Assembly (NCBI GenBank): GCA_009787405.1
Contig: WRGA01000107.1
Location: forward strand, 1 to 38,447
DNA length: 38,447 nt
Direction of reading: 5' to 3'
From: Candidatus Azobacteroides sp.
GTDB lineage: Bacteria > Bacteroidota > Bacteroidia > Bacteroidales > WRGA01
The notes beneath the pieces were generated by a model, which saw only the letters and a list, made by a program, of their open reading frames with translations, was not told the DNA's origin and ran no database searches. Position 1 is the stretch's first letter. Each line of letters starts with the position of its first letter. This document shows positions 8,427-17,451 of this stretch, piece by piece. The translations under genes were made by a program, and so were the position numbers.

Positions 8427-9010
8427 AGGCGATGCCGGTTATGCTCGGAAGATTTATAAAAGGTTGATATGGTAAGATAAAAGCCTTATTCTTGAAAAAG
8501 TTCGTTTAATAGCAAGAGGATAACATCTAACTACCACCCTTATTCCATTTTTAAATCATTGTCAATAAGGGAAGTTAGAGGGTAACACTGGAGCTACTGA
8601 GGGAACTTCCGGAAAATAAGGTTTTTACGTGATTAAAATCTTCCTAACAGGCCGGGCAATGCTCTGCGCCATTGATTGTAAGAGCTTTGCCTTTGTTCTT
8701 ACAGGAACAAAATATCGGTAAAGATGATGCTTTTTGATAGTCAATAACGAGGATCAGAATCGGAATCACAAAAAACAATAATCCTATTTCACCATCCGAT
8801 TCTTATTCCATCATCCAATTCTTAACTCTTAATTCTTAACTCTTAACTCATATTTTGGTGATCGGATTATTTTTTGTATTTTCGGAGGACTAAATATGTT
8901 GCAAAGGCGTAAAGAGGCGAAATTTAAATTCTTGGCTTTGCATCTTTGCGGTTGGAATAATAGACAAATGCATGATGAATGTTTTTTAACTTTTTAATCC
9001 TATTAATTAC
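8427..9010. other. Gene-free spacer with degenerate repeats
   Basis: I see no credible open frame. The stretch contains a TTAACTCTTAATTCTTAACT-type simple repeat (about 8818-8850). It also has a segment at about 8896-8957, with CAAAGGCG and TTTAAATTCTT, that resembles the end of the window (38374-38440). It probably holds decayed mobile DNA. Confidence 0.5.
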
Positions 9011-9709
9011 ATGACAACAGAAATTTTATACCAGGGTTCCATGCCTGTGGTGGTGGCAAATTTGGAACAAAACGAAGTGCTTCGTGCCGAAGCCGGTGCC
9101 ATGGTGTATATGGACTCGACCATTGATGTGGAAGGAAAAGCTCAGGGTGGATTCGTGAAAGGATTGGGACGGATGATGACGGGAGAATCTTTTTTCCTTC
9201 AAAATCTTAGAGCAAACAGAGGGAAGGGTAAAGTAATGGTTGCGCCGGTCAATATCGGTAATATTGTTGAAGTGGAGATGACCGGTAAAGCGTGGTTGTT
9301 GCAAAAAGGTGCATTTCTTTGCTCCGAGCCTACCGTTACAACCGGCGTAAAAACACAGGGGTTGGCCAAAGGGTTTTTCTCGAAAGAAGGATTTTTCATC
9401 ATTCGTGCCGAAGGATACGGAAAATTATTTTTGGGTTCTTTCGGCTCCATTCATAAAATCGAACTGAATAACGAAGAAATTATTGTGGATAACGGCCACA
9501 TGGTTGCATGGGAAGAATCACTGACTTACAGTCTTGAAAAAGCAAACAAAGGACTGATGTCGAGCTTTACAAGCGGTGAAGGACTTGTTGCCCGTTTTAA
9601 AGGAACGGGAACGATCTTCATCCAAACACGTAATTTCAGCGGATTTTTATCCCATATCGGAACAATTAACGGTCGTGGTTCCGGATTATTGAGCCGATTA
9701 TTCGGATAA
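9011..9709 (+). CDS. AIM24/TIGR00266-family protein
   Basis: 232 aa, a beta-rich protein of the AIM24 (DUF124) family. Diagnostic are the N-terminal LRAEAGAMVYMDSTIDVE, the glycine-rich FVKGLGRMMTGESFFLQNL (about 49-67) and the DNGHMVAWEESLTYS segment (about 160-175). Bacterial members are cytoplasmic and of unknown role; the family name comes from a yeast mitochondrial protein. No signal peptide or membrane segment is seen. It is a single-gene unit closed by a strong bidirectional terminator shared with ftsK. Confidence 0.88.
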   Translation: MTTEILYQGSMPVVVANLEQNEVLRAEAGAMVYMDSTIDVEGKAQGGFVKGLGRMMTGESFFLQNLRANRGKGKVMVAPVNIGNIVEVEMTGKAWLLQKGAFLCSEPTVTTGVKTQGLAKGFFSKEGFFIIRAEGYGKLFLGSFGSIHKIELNNEEIIVDNGHMVAWEESLTYSLEKANKGLMSSFTSGEGLVARFKGTGTIFIQTRNFSGFLSHIGTINGRGSGLLSRLFG

Positions 9710-9714
9710 CAAAT

Positions 9715-9767
9715 AAAAGGGGAAAAGGTAAAATGTTGTTGCACAATACTTTACCTTTTCCCCTTTT
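9715..9767. terminator. Bidirectional intrinsic terminator between AIM24-like gene and ftsK
   Basis: Perfect 18-bp stem AAAAGGGGAAAAGGTAAA (9715-9732) / its complement (9750-9767), 17-nt loop. A/T runs on both sides let it serve the convergent genes. Confidence 0.85.
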
Positions 9768-9779
9768 ACTTTCCTTTAT

Positions 9780-12239
9780 TTACATTTTCCCCAAAATTTG
9801 TTCCAAATGATATTCGTCCGTTACCAAGACTTGACGGGCTTTGCTGCCTTCGAAAGGACCGATGATGCCGGCTGCTTCCAATTGATCGACGATGCGCCCC
9901 GCTCTGTTGTAGCCGATGGAGAATTTTCGTTGAATTAATGACGTCGAACCTTGTTGATGAATCACGATCAATCGGGCGGCTTCTTCAAACAACGGATCCA
10001 ATCTCGACATGTCGACATCCAAGTTACCGCCGTCTTCGTTGTCTCCGACATATTCGGGCAGATAATATGCTGTCGGGTATGCCTGTTGATGCCCGATGGA
10101 ATCCGCAATTCCTTCCGCTTCGGGTGTATCCACGAATGCGCATTGTACACGAACCAAATCCCCTCCCTGAGAAAACAACATGTCTCCGCGTCCGATCAGT
10201 TGATTGGCGCCGGGACAGTCCAAAATGGTACGTGAGTCGATCATGGACGATACCCGGAAAGCAACTCGTGCCGGGAAATTGGCCTTGATGGTTCCGGTGA
10301 TGATATTGGTTGACGGACGCTGTGTCGCAATGATCATGTGGATTCCGACTGCCCGGGCCAATTGTGCGATACGCGCGATCGGCAATTCCACTTCTTTTCC
10401 CGCGGTCATGATCAAATCTCCGAACTCGTCGATGATTACCACGATATATGGCATGAAACGATGTCCTTTTTCCGGATTCAATCGCCGGTTGATAAATTTT
10501 GAATTGTATTCTTTTACGTTTCTGACGTGCGCTTTTTTCAACAGGTCGTATCGGTCGTCCATTTCTTTGGTCAACGAATTTAAGGTTTGCACCACTTTGG
10601 TTACGTCCGTGATAATGGCTTCTTCTCCGTCGGGCAGTTTGGCCAAAAAGTGTCTTTCGATGCTCGCGTAAATATTAAATTCAACTTTTTTGGGGTCAAC
10701 CAAAACAAATTTTAATTGCGAAGGATGCTTTTTGTACAATAAAGAGGTTATAATGGCATTTAATCCGACGGATTTTCCTTGCCCGGTGGCTCCGGCAACC
10801 AAAACGTGCGGCATTTTACACAGATCGACCATGAAAATTTCGTTGGTGATCGTTTTTCCCAATGCGATCGGCAGATCATACGTGTTTTCCTGAAATTTTT
10901 TGGAAGCGATAATGCTTTGCATCGACACGATCTGCGGTTCCTTATTTGGAACTTCAATCCCGATGGTTCCTTTACCCGGAATGGGAGCGATGATCCGGAT
11001 GCCCAATGCGGAAAGACTCAAGGCAATGTCGTCTTCCAAGTTGCGGATTTTGGAAATCCGCACACCCGGTTCCGGAATGATTTCATACAACGTAATGGTC
11101 GGTCCGACCGTTGCTTTTATCGAAGTAATTCCGATGCCGTAATGCCCTAACGTTTCGATAATTCGTTTCTTGTTGGCATTTTGCTCGTCGCGTATTTCAT
11201 CGGGCGAAATATTTCCGGTATCATACCTTTTCAATAAAGAAATCGCCGGCGGCTGATAATGCGACAAATCGGCCGTCGGATCGTATTCGCCCAATTCCGA
11301 GGCATCATATACTTCGTCGTCATCGTCGTCATCTTTTTTATTGACTCCGCTTCTGAACGCCATGTCTTCCTGTTCCGTAATCAAATATTCTTCATCTTTG
11401 GGAACGGTAATTTCGAATTGGGTGGTATCGTTGTCGGCACCGTTATTGCTTTGAGCGATAATTTCGTCAACGTTCTTTCGGGAAGTCATGGAAGAAGCGG
11501 AAACAGGTTGTCCGGTTTTTGCCGGATAATAATCGTCTTCCGGAATCGATCCGAATTGATCCGGATTATAATCTTCCGCCGATTTTTCCCGACCGGTTTT
11601 TTTTCGTAAAAAATCGAATTTGGCCGTAAATAATTTACGGAAATAATGAATGGTGTTTTTATTCACAAACACCAGAAATATAATCAGAATACCGAGAATC
11701 AACAGGAAAGTTCCCGGAACGCCGATATTAGCCTTCAACCATAAACTTAAATAATATCCGTGAGCGCCGCCCAAATATAAAAAGGTGTCGTTGTATCCCG
11801 AAATAAAGAAGAACCCGAAAAACAAGGACCCCCAGATCAAAAGAATGACCGAGTAGAAAAAAGAGCGGATCAGCGAAAAATATTTAACTTTCATCAATCT
11901 CAGGCCCAGCGCGACCAAAAAGATGAATCCGGCAAAAGAGGATACGCCGAACCATTTGTTAATGAACAGATTGGCGATATATGCTCCTTGTACTCCCGTC
12001 CAGTTTTGAATATCATTTTTGACGGACGACAACGCCGACATCGAGATGTTTTCCAGCTTGCTTTGGTCTGCCGCACCCGTGAAAAAGAAAGATACAAATG
12101 CCAAAAACAGGTATACGCCGAACATTAAAATTAACAGTCCCAATACAAAATGCGTTCGTTCATCTTTTAAAAATGTTATGATTTTTGTAAAAACGGAGGG
12201 CGTTTCCGTTTCTTTCATATCTTTTTTCTTTTGTGCCAT
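9780..12239 (-). CDS. ftsK: DNA translocase FtsK/SpoIIIE
   Basis: 819 aa from the preferred start. Four membrane segments occupy about residues 20-190, followed by an acidic linker with a run of Asp (about 300-310). The motor domain has Walker A GATGQGKS (about 480) and Walker B VVIIDEFGDL (about 600). A winged-helix gamma domain (about 745-812) with QRKFSIGYNRAGRI reads KOPS-type polar sequences. FtsK pumps chromosome ends through the closing septum. The frame extends to an ATG at 12260, but the promoter -7 box overlaps that codon, so translation must begin at MAQKKKD (12239). The linker is short compared with E. coli FtsK, as in most Bacteroidota. Confidence 0.95.
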   Translation of the reverse strand: MAQKKKDMKETETPSVFTKIITFLKDERTHFVLGLLILMFGVYLFLAFVSFFFTGAADQSKLENISMSALSSVKNDIQNWTGVQGAYIANLFINKWFGVSSFAGFIFLVALGLRLMKVKYFSLIRSFFYSVILLIWGSLFFGFFFISGYNDTFLYLGGAHGYYLSLWLKANIGVPGTFLLILGILIIFLVFVNKNTIHYFRKLFTAKFDFLRKKTGREKSAEDYNPDQFGSIPEDDYYPAKTGQPVSASSMTSRKNVDEIIAQSNNGADNDTTQFEITVPKDEEYLITEQEDMAFRSGVNKKDDDDDDEVYDASELGEYDPTADLSHYQPPAISLLKRYDTGNISPDEIRDEQNANKKRIIETLGHYGIGITSIKATVGPTITLYEIIPEPGVRISKIRNLEDDIALSLSALGIRIIAPIPGKGTIGIEVPNKEPQIVSMQSIIASKKFQENTYDLPIALGKTITNEIFMVDLCKMPHVLVAGATGQGKSVGLNAIITSLLYKKHPSQLKFVLVDPKKVEFNIYASIERHFLAKLPDGEEAIITDVTKVVQTLNSLTKEMDDRYDLLKKAHVRNVKEYNSKFINRRLNPEKGHRFMPYIVVIIDEFGDLIMTAGKEVELPIARIAQLARAVGIHMIIATQRPSTNIITGTIKANFPARVAFRVSSMIDSRTILDCPGANQLIGRGDMLFSQGGDLVRVQCAFVDTPEAEGIADSIGHQQAYPTAYYLPEYVGDNEDGGNLDVDMSRLDPLFEEAARLIVIHQQGSTSLIQRKFSIGYNRAGRIVDQLEAAGIIGPFEGSKARQVLVTDEYHLEQILGKM

Positions 12240-12257
12240 GATCGAATGTTTGAATTG

Positions 12258-12287
12258 CAAAGGTATAAAAACTTAAGGATGCGGCAA
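12258..12287 (-). promoter_or_regulatory. ftsK promoter
   Basis: Minus strand TTTG (12284-12287), 18-nt spacer, TACCTTTG (12258-12265). Predicted start near 12250 leaves a leader of about 10 nt and decides the ftsK start codon. Confidence 0.7.
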
Positions 12288-12389
12288 AAAACGATTTAAC
12301 AGATAATAAATTCTGCCGTTATACTTAACGAAAATTATCTGACAAGGACAAGGAGATGAGATCCGGTTGTATTTTTAATCGGTTGGTTT

Positions 12390-13049
12390 TCAGCGGGAAG
12401 TTTCTTTTCCTGAGATCAGATTGTCCAAAACCTGTTGCTGCATCTTGATTTCGTTCCGCTGTAATTCCATTTCCGTTTGGTTTTCGTGAGCTTTGGTTTC
12501 GAGTTCCGTCATTTTTTTGACAATGGTGACAGAATCTTTTACCAGCGAAGACAGTTTTTTTTGTGCTTTTTCCAGATTTTTTCCCTGATCGCTTATTTGT
12601 ATCTGATAGTGCATGTCTTTGGCTGTGACATTAAAATTGTTCAAATATTTTTTTACGTTATTATATATTTGGGGATTATCGGTTGGACTGACAAAATCGG
12701 CGTTAATCTTTTCGACGATGATGTAAACGATGCATTTGTCCGGACTTTTTTCATCGTCTTTTTTCACTGTGGTGTAAATATTGATGTTTTCGTTGCTGAA
12801 CGGAGAAAACACCACCCGTTCGTACACCTTGAATCCGTTAAGGGATTTTCCTTTTAATCCGTGTTGTTTGAGATCCTCATCCAATGCCGCTCCGGCAACA
12901 TCCGAAGGAACATTGGCGATTAATGCGACGGCCGGACATTTTAATTTTTTATAGTCGATGTAAGTATCGTAGGCCTGTGAAAATGATTCAGCCGGGAAAC
13001 AAAATAAAAAACAACAGCCGATAATGATGCGCGGGATATTCATGATCAT
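12390..13049 (-). CDS. Secreted coiled-coil protein of unknown function
   Basis: About 219 aa. A signal peptide (MIMNIPRIIIGCCFLFCFPAESFSQ) is followed by a mixed domain of about 110 residues with no family I recognise. The C-terminal region of about 80 residues is rich in Lys, Glu and Gln and has a heptad-like pattern (KNLEKAQKKLSSLVKDSVTI onward), probably a coiled coil. The frame begins at 13088, but a -7 box at 13086-13093 places the transcript start inside it. The start is therefore 13049 or the ATG two codons later (13043). It is likely periplasmic. It stands between ftsK and ftsY with its own promoter. Confidence 0.65.
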   Translation of the reverse strand: MIMNIPRIIIGCCFLFCFPAESFSQAYDTYIDYKKLKCPAVALIANVPSDVAGAALDEDLKQHGLKGKSLNGFKVYERVVFSPFSNENINIYTTVKKDDEKSPDKCIVYIIVEKINADFVSPTDNPQIYNNVKKYLNNFNVTAKDMHYQIQISDQGKNLEKAQKKLSSLVKDSVTIVKKMTELETKAHENQTEMELQRNEIKMQQQVLDNLISGKETSR

Positions 13050-13085
13050 TCGAGTTAATGGTTGATTCTTTGAATTTATCAGTTG

Positions 13086-13093
13086 CAAAAATA
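13086..13093 (-). promoter_or_regulatory. Candidate -7 box for the secreted coiled-coil gene
   Basis: TATTTTTG on the minus strand fits TAnnTTTG. Start near 13079 excludes the upstream ATG at 13088. No well-placed -33 box is seen. Confidence 0.45.
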
Positions 13094-13183
13094 AGGATTT
13101 TTCGATTCAAAAAATGCACAAATATCTTTATATGTGGTAATCAACTCATTTTCAGTGACAATAAAAAACTTGACGGCCATGAT

Positions 13184-14140
13184 TTATTTTCCGAAAAGGG
13201 AATCCACGAACTCTTTTCTTCGAAAGACTTGCAGATGTTCTATGCCTTCTCCCAATCCGATATATTTCACGGGGGTTTTGAACTGATCCGATATGCCGAT
13301 TACCACGCCGCCTTTGGCTGTTCCGTCGAGTTTGGTGATGGCCAGGGCATTGACTTCTGTTGCCGCCGTAAATTGCCGGGCCTGTTCGAATGCGTTTTGT
13401 CCGGTCGAACCGTCCAAAACCAGCAAGATTTCGTGCGGCGCATCCGGAACGACTTTTTGCATCACATTTTTTATTTTGGTCAATTCGTTCATCAACCCGA
13501 TTTTATTGTGCAGGCGTCCTGCCGTATCGATAATCACGACATCCGCATGGTTCGCTTTGGCCGAATTTAAGGTGTCGTAAGCCACGGAAGCCGGATCTGC
13601 TCCCATTTTTTGTTTGATGACAGGAACGCCCGCCCGTTCTCCCCAAACAACAAGTTGTTCGACGGCCGCCGCCCTGAAAGTATCGGCTGCTCCCAAATAA
13701 ACCGATTTTCCTTTTTGTTTGAATTGGTAAGCCAGCTTGCCGATGGTGGTTGTTTTTCCGACGCCGTTTACGCCGACAACCATGATGACGTAGGGTTTGG
13801 AGGTTCCTTCGGGGATGGAAAAATCTTCGGTGTCGCCGGTATTATTTTCGATCAGCAAATCGGCGATTTCTTCCCGCAACACATTATGCAGTTCGGCGGT
13901 GTTGACATACTTATCTTTCGCTGCCCGTTTTTCGATGCGTTCGATGATTTTTAACGTGGTTTCCACGCCTACATCGGACGTAATAAGTACTTCTTCCAAT
14001 TCATCCAGTACATCGTCGTCTACTTTCGACTTTCCGATCAAAGCGCGGGAAAGCTTCGAAAAAACATTTTCCTTGGTTTTTTCCAGCCCTTTGTCTAAAA
14101 TTTCTTTTTTTTCTTTCGAGAAAAAATTAAAAATCCCCAT
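13184..14140 (-). CDS. ftsY: Signal recognition particle receptor FtsY
   Basis: 318 aa. A short N-terminal amphipathic stretch (MGIFNFFSKEKKEILDKGLE) replaces the long acidic A domain of E. coli FtsY. The NG domain has G1 GVNGVGKT (123-130), the DTFRAAAVEQL segment, G3 DTAGRLHNK and G4 TKLDGTAKGG, and ends in GLGEGIEHLQVF. It docks SRP-bound ribosomes at the inner membrane for co-translational insertion. It follows the bL28-bL33-DUF4295 operon on the same strand but is separated from it by a terminator, so expression may depend on read-through or a weak promoter of its own. Confidence 0.96.
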   Translation of the reverse strand: MGIFNFFSKEKKEILDKGLEKTKENVFSKLSRALIGKSKVDDDVLDELEEVLITSDVGVETTLKIIERIEKRAAKDKYVNTAELHNVLREEIADLLIENNTGDTEDFSIPEGTSKPYVIMVVGVNGVGKTTTIGKLAYQFKQKGKSVYLGAADTFRAAAVEQLVVWGERAGVPVIKQKMGADPASVAYDTLNSAKANHADVVIIDTAGRLHNKIGLMNELTKIKNVMQKVVPDAPHEILLVLDGSTGQNAFEQARQFTAATEVNALAITKLDGTAKGGVVIGISDQFKTPVKYIGLGEGIEHLQVFRRKEFVDSLFGK

Positions 14141-14188
14141 CGTATTTGTGATTTACTACAAGTTACTCTATTTTATTTAAAAAGGAAA

Positions 14189-14224
14189 AACCTCCTTTTG
14201 AACCGTTTGCTTCAAAAGGAAGTT
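14189..14224 (-). terminator. Intrinsic terminator after the ribosomal operon
   Basis: Reading the minus strand, AACTTCCTTTTGAA and TTCAAAAGGAGGTT form a 14-bp stem with one T-G pair and an 8-nt loop, followed by TTTTTCC. It lies between the DUF4295 gene and ftsY. Confidence 0.75.
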
Positions 14225-14250
14225 TTTTAACAACCGTTATTAATATCGTC

Positions 14251-14403
14251 TTACGATTTGAAAAATTCGTTTGCGGTATCTTTGGTCACCATTTCTTCAC
14301 GAAATGTGTAAGATCCTGTTTTCGGCGATTTGACCATTTTAATAACTTTTGAAAAGTTACGGCCGTCACCGGTTCTCAATGTTGCAACTGCTTTTTTTGC
14401 CAT
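14251..14403 (-). CDS. DUF4295 small ribosomal-operon protein (bL38-type)
   Basis: 50 aa, basic. It opens MAKKAVATLRTGDGRNFSKV and ends with EMVTKDTANEFFKS. This is the Bacteroidota-specific DUF4295 family, always next to bL33. I recall that structural work on a Flavobacterium ribosome identified a Bacteroidota-only protein named bL38 that I believe corresponds to this family; I cannot verify that here. It begins 8 bp after the bL33 stop and ends just before the operon terminator. The start is fixed by size and by the MAKK opening shared with its neighbour. Confidence 0.88.
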   Translation of the reverse strand: MAKKAVATLRTGDGRNFSKVIKMVKSPKTGSYTFREEMVTKDTANEFFKS

Positions 14404-14411
14404 AGCTTATC

Positions 14412-14600
14412 TTATTTAATTTCTTTGTGTATGGTTACTTTTCTCAGAATCGGATTGTATTTTTTCAGTTCCAACCGTTCTGTCGTGTTTTTTCTGTTTT
14501 TGGTGGTAATATATCTTGATGTTCCCGGCATGCCGCTGTTTTTATGCTCGGTACATTCCAATATGACCTGAATTCTGTTTCCTTTTGCTTTCTTTGCCAT
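14412..14600 (-). CDS. rpmG: 50S ribosomal protein bL33
   Basis: 62 aa, of usual length for Bacteroidota bL33. [20 protein letters not shown] and [20 protein letters not shown] are the diagnostic segments. Only one Cys (in ILECTEH) is present, so this is the zinc-free (C-minus) type. It is the middle gene of bL28-bL33-DUF4295, starting 16 bp after the bL28 stop. Confidence 0.96.
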   Translation of the reverse strand: MAKKAKGNRIQVILECTEHKNSGMPGTSRYITTKNRKNTTERLELKKYNPILRKVTIHKEIK

Positions 14601-14616
14601 TGTTCAATCTCCCTGT

Positions 14617-14856
14617 TTATGCGCCAAGATAGCCTTTTTCGGTTGCATCTTTGATCGCGGCGTTTAATCCTTTTTTATTAATTGTACGTAAGCCTGCGGC
14701 TGAAACGGTGAGACTGATCCAACAATCTTCTTCTACCCAATAGAATTTTTTGGTGAACAAATTGACGTTGAATCTCCTTTTCGTCCTCCTCTTGGAGTGG
14801 GACACATTGTTGCCGACCATTGCTTTCTTCCCGGTGATTTGACAAACTTTTGACAT
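14617..14856 (-). CDS. rpmB: 50S ribosomal protein bL28
   Basis: 79 aa. [20 protein letters not shown], the [13 protein letters not shown] basic stretch and the C-terminal [13 protein letters not shown] are the bL28 signature. Zinc-ligand cysteines are absent apart from the one in KVCQ. It is first in the operon, 44 nt downstream of the predicted transcript start. Confidence 0.96.
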   Translation of the reverse strand: MSKVCQITGKKAMVGNNVSHSKRRTKRRFNVNLFTKKFYWVEEDCWISLTVSAAGLRTINKKGLNAAIKDATEKGYLGA

Positions 14857-14906
14857 TTTATCCGTAGCTTTTATATTATACTTTTATATCTTCTAAAATC
14901 GGTGTG

Positions 14907-14937
14907 CAAAGATATACAATTTTATTTTTTCTGCAAA
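14907..14937 (-). promoter_or_regulatory. Promoter of the bL28-bL33-DUF4295 operon
   Basis: Minus strand TTTG (14934-14937), 19-nt spacer, TATCTTTG (14907-14914): a full match to the Bacteroidota consensus. Start near 14900. Confidence 0.75.
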
Positions 14938-14985
14938 GAATCGGAAAAATAATTCCGAAAATAGTTTATCCTTGAAATAGCCCGT

Positions 14986-16818
14986 TTAAAATTGTTGCAG
15001 GTCGCTCAATTTTTTGTAAAATCCGTCTTTGGCGATCAATTCTTCGTGTTTTCCGCGTTCGACGATTTCTCCTTCGTACAGGACACAAATTTCGTCGGCG
15101 TTGCGAATGGTCGATAAACGGTGTGCAATGGCGATGGTTGTACGGTTTTTCATTAAATGTTCGAGCGCTTCCTGCACCATTTTTTCGGATTCCGTATCCA
15201 ATGCCGAAGTGGCTTCGTCCAAAATCAAGATCGGGGGATTTTTCAGAATCGCCCGCGCAATGCTGATGCGTTGTCGTTGTCCGCCCGATAATTTCCCGCC
15301 CCGGTCGCCGACCATCGTGTCGTATCCGTTTTCCGTGGCCATGATGAAGTCGTGGGCATTGGCTATTTTGGCGGCTTCCCGGATTTGTTCCGGTGTTGCG
15401 TTTTCCACGCCGAAGGCAATGTTATTTTTGAACGTGTCGTTGAATAAAACGGCTTCCTGATTTACGATTCCCATGATGGAACGGACATCATGAAACGTTG
15501 CATCTTTTACATTGACGCCGTCGATCAGCACTTCGCCCTTTTGTACATCGTAAAAACGGGGAATCATATCGACCAGTGTCGATTTTCCCGAACCCGATTG
15601 TCCGACCAATGCGATGGTTTTCCCTTTCGGAATGGTCAGATTGATATTTTTCAATACCCAATCTTTTTGATATTTGAACCATACGCCGCGAAGCTCGATT
15701 TCTTTGTTGAACGTGTTGATTTTGACCGGATGATCCGGTTGTTTCAGGTTATTTTCGGACAGTAATATTTTGTCGACACGTTCCATCGAAGCCAATCCTT
15801 TTTTAATGGAATAGGAGGCTTTTGAAAATTCTTTGGCGGGATTGATCAGACTGTAAAAAATGACCAGATAAAAAATGAAAGCCGAGGCGTCGATCGAACT
15901 GTTATTATGAAGAATCAAGGTTCCGCCGAACCATAAAACGATGGCGATGGTTACGGTTCCCAGAAATTCGCTCATGGGATGTGCCAATTGATAACGTTGA
16001 TTGATCCGGTTGTTTGTTTTACGAAACGTATCGGCCGTCGATTCAAACCGGTTTTTCATTTTTTGTTCCGCATTGAATGCTTTTATAATACGCAGTCCGC
16101 CCAATGTTTCTTCCAGTTGCGTCATCAAATTGCTCCATTGTTCTTGTCCGATGGTGGTGGTTCTTTTTAGAGTTTTGCCCACGCGCCCCATGATGAAACC
16201 CGCCACCGGCAGAAGAATAAGCACGAATAAGGTCAACTGCCAGCTGATCATAATCATGGTGGTCATGTAGATGATGATGAGGATCGGATTTTTAAATAAC
16301 ATGTCTAAGGAAGTGATCACCGAATTTTCCACTTCATTCACATCTCCCGACATGCGTGCGATGATATCGCCCTTTCGTTCTTCGGAAAAGAAGCTCAGCG
16401 GCAATTGGATGATTTTACCGTATAACTGATTGCGAATGTCCCTCACCACGCCGGTGCGTAAGGGGGTCATGTAATAGAGCGACAGATAAGCCGTTCCTGT
16501 TTTAAAAAAAGTCATGACCGTAAGAAACAGCCCCAATATAAATAAGGTGAAACTTCCGCTGTAATTGTCGATCATGGAAGAAATATACCAATAAAAATTA
16601 TTGATGGCCATGTCTTTGAAAGAAACTCCCGGCGTGTTCCAGGCAATGAAGCCGTACACCTTTTCATTGATTTTGAATAGAATCTGAAGAATGGGGATGA
16701 TCAATGAAAACGAAAATACATTTAAAAACCCGGAAATGATGTTATATAGGATACTTAACCAGAGTTGTTTCTTGTATGGAGGAACAAAACGGAGGAGAAC
16801 TTTGATGAAATCTTTCAT
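14986..16818 (-). CDS. ABC exporter, MsbA/multidrug type (fused permease-ATPase)
   Basis: 610 aa half-transporter. The transmembrane domain (about 1-340) has six membrane segments. The ATPase domain (about 370-605) carries Walker A GQSGSGKS (about 401-408), signature LSGGQRQRISIARAIL, Walker B PILILDEATSALD and H-loop IAHRLST. It should act as an inner-membrane homodimer. MsbA-type lipid A export is the best guess from the family and from the envelope genes present, but lipid and drug exporters cannot be told apart from sequence alone. It is a single gene with its own -7 box, divergent from the uxuA remnant. Confidence 0.9.
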   Translation of the reverse strand: MKDFIKVLLRFVPPYKKQLWLSILYNIISGFLNVFSFSLIIPILQILFKINEKVYGFIAWNTPGVSFKDMAINNFYWYISSMIDNYSGSFTLFILGLFLTVMTFFKTGTAYLSLYYMTPLRTGVVRDIRNQLYGKIIQLPLSFFSEERKGDIIARMSGDVNEVENSVITSLDMLFKNPILIIIYMTTMIMISWQLTLFVLILLPVAGFIMGRVGKTLKRTTTIGQEQWSNLMTQLEETLGGLRIIKAFNAEQKMKNRFESTADTFRKTNNRINQRYQLAHPMSEFLGTVTIAIVLWFGGTLILHNNSSIDASAFIFYLVIFYSLINPAKEFSKASYSIKKGLASMERVDKILLSENNLKQPDHPVKINTFNKEIELRGVWFKYQKDWVLKNINLTIPKGKTIALVGQSGSGKSTLVDMIPRFYDVQKGEVLIDGVNVKDATFHDVRSIMGIVNQEAVLFNDTFKNNIAFGVENATPEQIREAAKIANAHDFIMATENGYDTMVGDRGGKLSGGQRQRISIARAILKNPPILILDEATSALDTESEKMVQEALEHLMKNRTTIAIAHRLSTIRNADEICVLYEGEIVERGKHEELIAKDGFYKKLSDLQQF

Positions 16819-16867
16819 GTATATAAATATTTTGCGGGACGTCTTTCTCCCGGGAAATTAGAACGTG

Positions 16868-16875
16868 CAAAGGTA
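16868..16875 (-). promoter_or_regulatory. Candidate -7 box for the ABC exporter
   Basis: TACCTTTG on the minus strand, start about 43 nt before the ATG. A second perfect TACCTTTG on the plus strand at 16902-16909 points into the uxuA remnant, so the region may hold divergent promoters. Neither has a clear -33 box. Confidence 0.45.
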
Positions 16876-16920
16876 AATTAAATTCTTTAGAATAATAATT
16901 GTACCTTTGTTGGTGTTTTA

Positions 16921-17282
16921 AAATCCGGATTGAAATGGTCGGTGGTCGAAAGTGTTCCTGTACACGAACGGATCAAAACGCAACCGGGTGATTTTAATAA
17001 GTATATCGAAAATTACAAAATATCTTTGCGTAATTTGGCTGAATGCGGAATCAGGATTGTCACCTACAATTTTATGCCCGTGCCGGAATGGACGAGAACA
17101 GATTTGGCGAATTTCGGAATCGCAGAAAAGTATCCATCCCCATGCGTCTCGACCACGGACATCAAATGATCGATGACCTGAAAAAGAAAACCAATCCCGG
17201 TTATTCCTGTATCGGCCGTCTGCGTGGTTTGGCTGAATTACACGGGTTGGAAATGGGGATCGCCAAAAGGTTGTTCAAATGA
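16921..17282 (+). pseudogene. uxuA: Mannonate dehydratase remnant with large internal deletion
   Basis: Two pieces of UxuA are joined. From about 16921 to 17115 the frame reads [15 protein letters not shown], then [16 protein letters not shown] and [16 protein letters not shown], which belong to about residues 55-125 of the roughly 390-aa enzyme. From about 17129 a different frame reads [15 protein letters not shown], then [19 protein letters not shown] to a natural stop, the C-terminal end. The first 55 residues and about 200 central residues are missing and the frames differ, so it is non-functional. UxuA dehydrates D-mannonate in glucuronate breakdown. The remnant implies an ancestral hexuronate pathway at this locus. 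Confidence 0.85.
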
Positions 17283-17451
17283 AACAGGATCAGGTGTAAA
17301 ATAAAAACATCGTATCATAACAGACCGATTTAAAAACAGATCATTCGGCAAATGAAAAAAATGCATCGTAGGGGCGTCCCTTATGGATGCGTGATTCTTC
17401 CCTGCCTCAACTTGATTGAAAAAATCAAAAAAAAATTTAGAAGCAAATATT

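Noticed and set aside
12240-12260. Upstream ATG at 12260 as the ftsK start
   Set aside because: The promoter -7 box overlaps it, so it would not be transcribed; the ATG at 12239 is preferred.
17365-17396. GCATC...GATGC pairing around GTAGGGGCGTCCC as a mobile-element end
   Set aside because: Only a single short hairpin without a matching partner end or flanking duplication; too weak to annotate.
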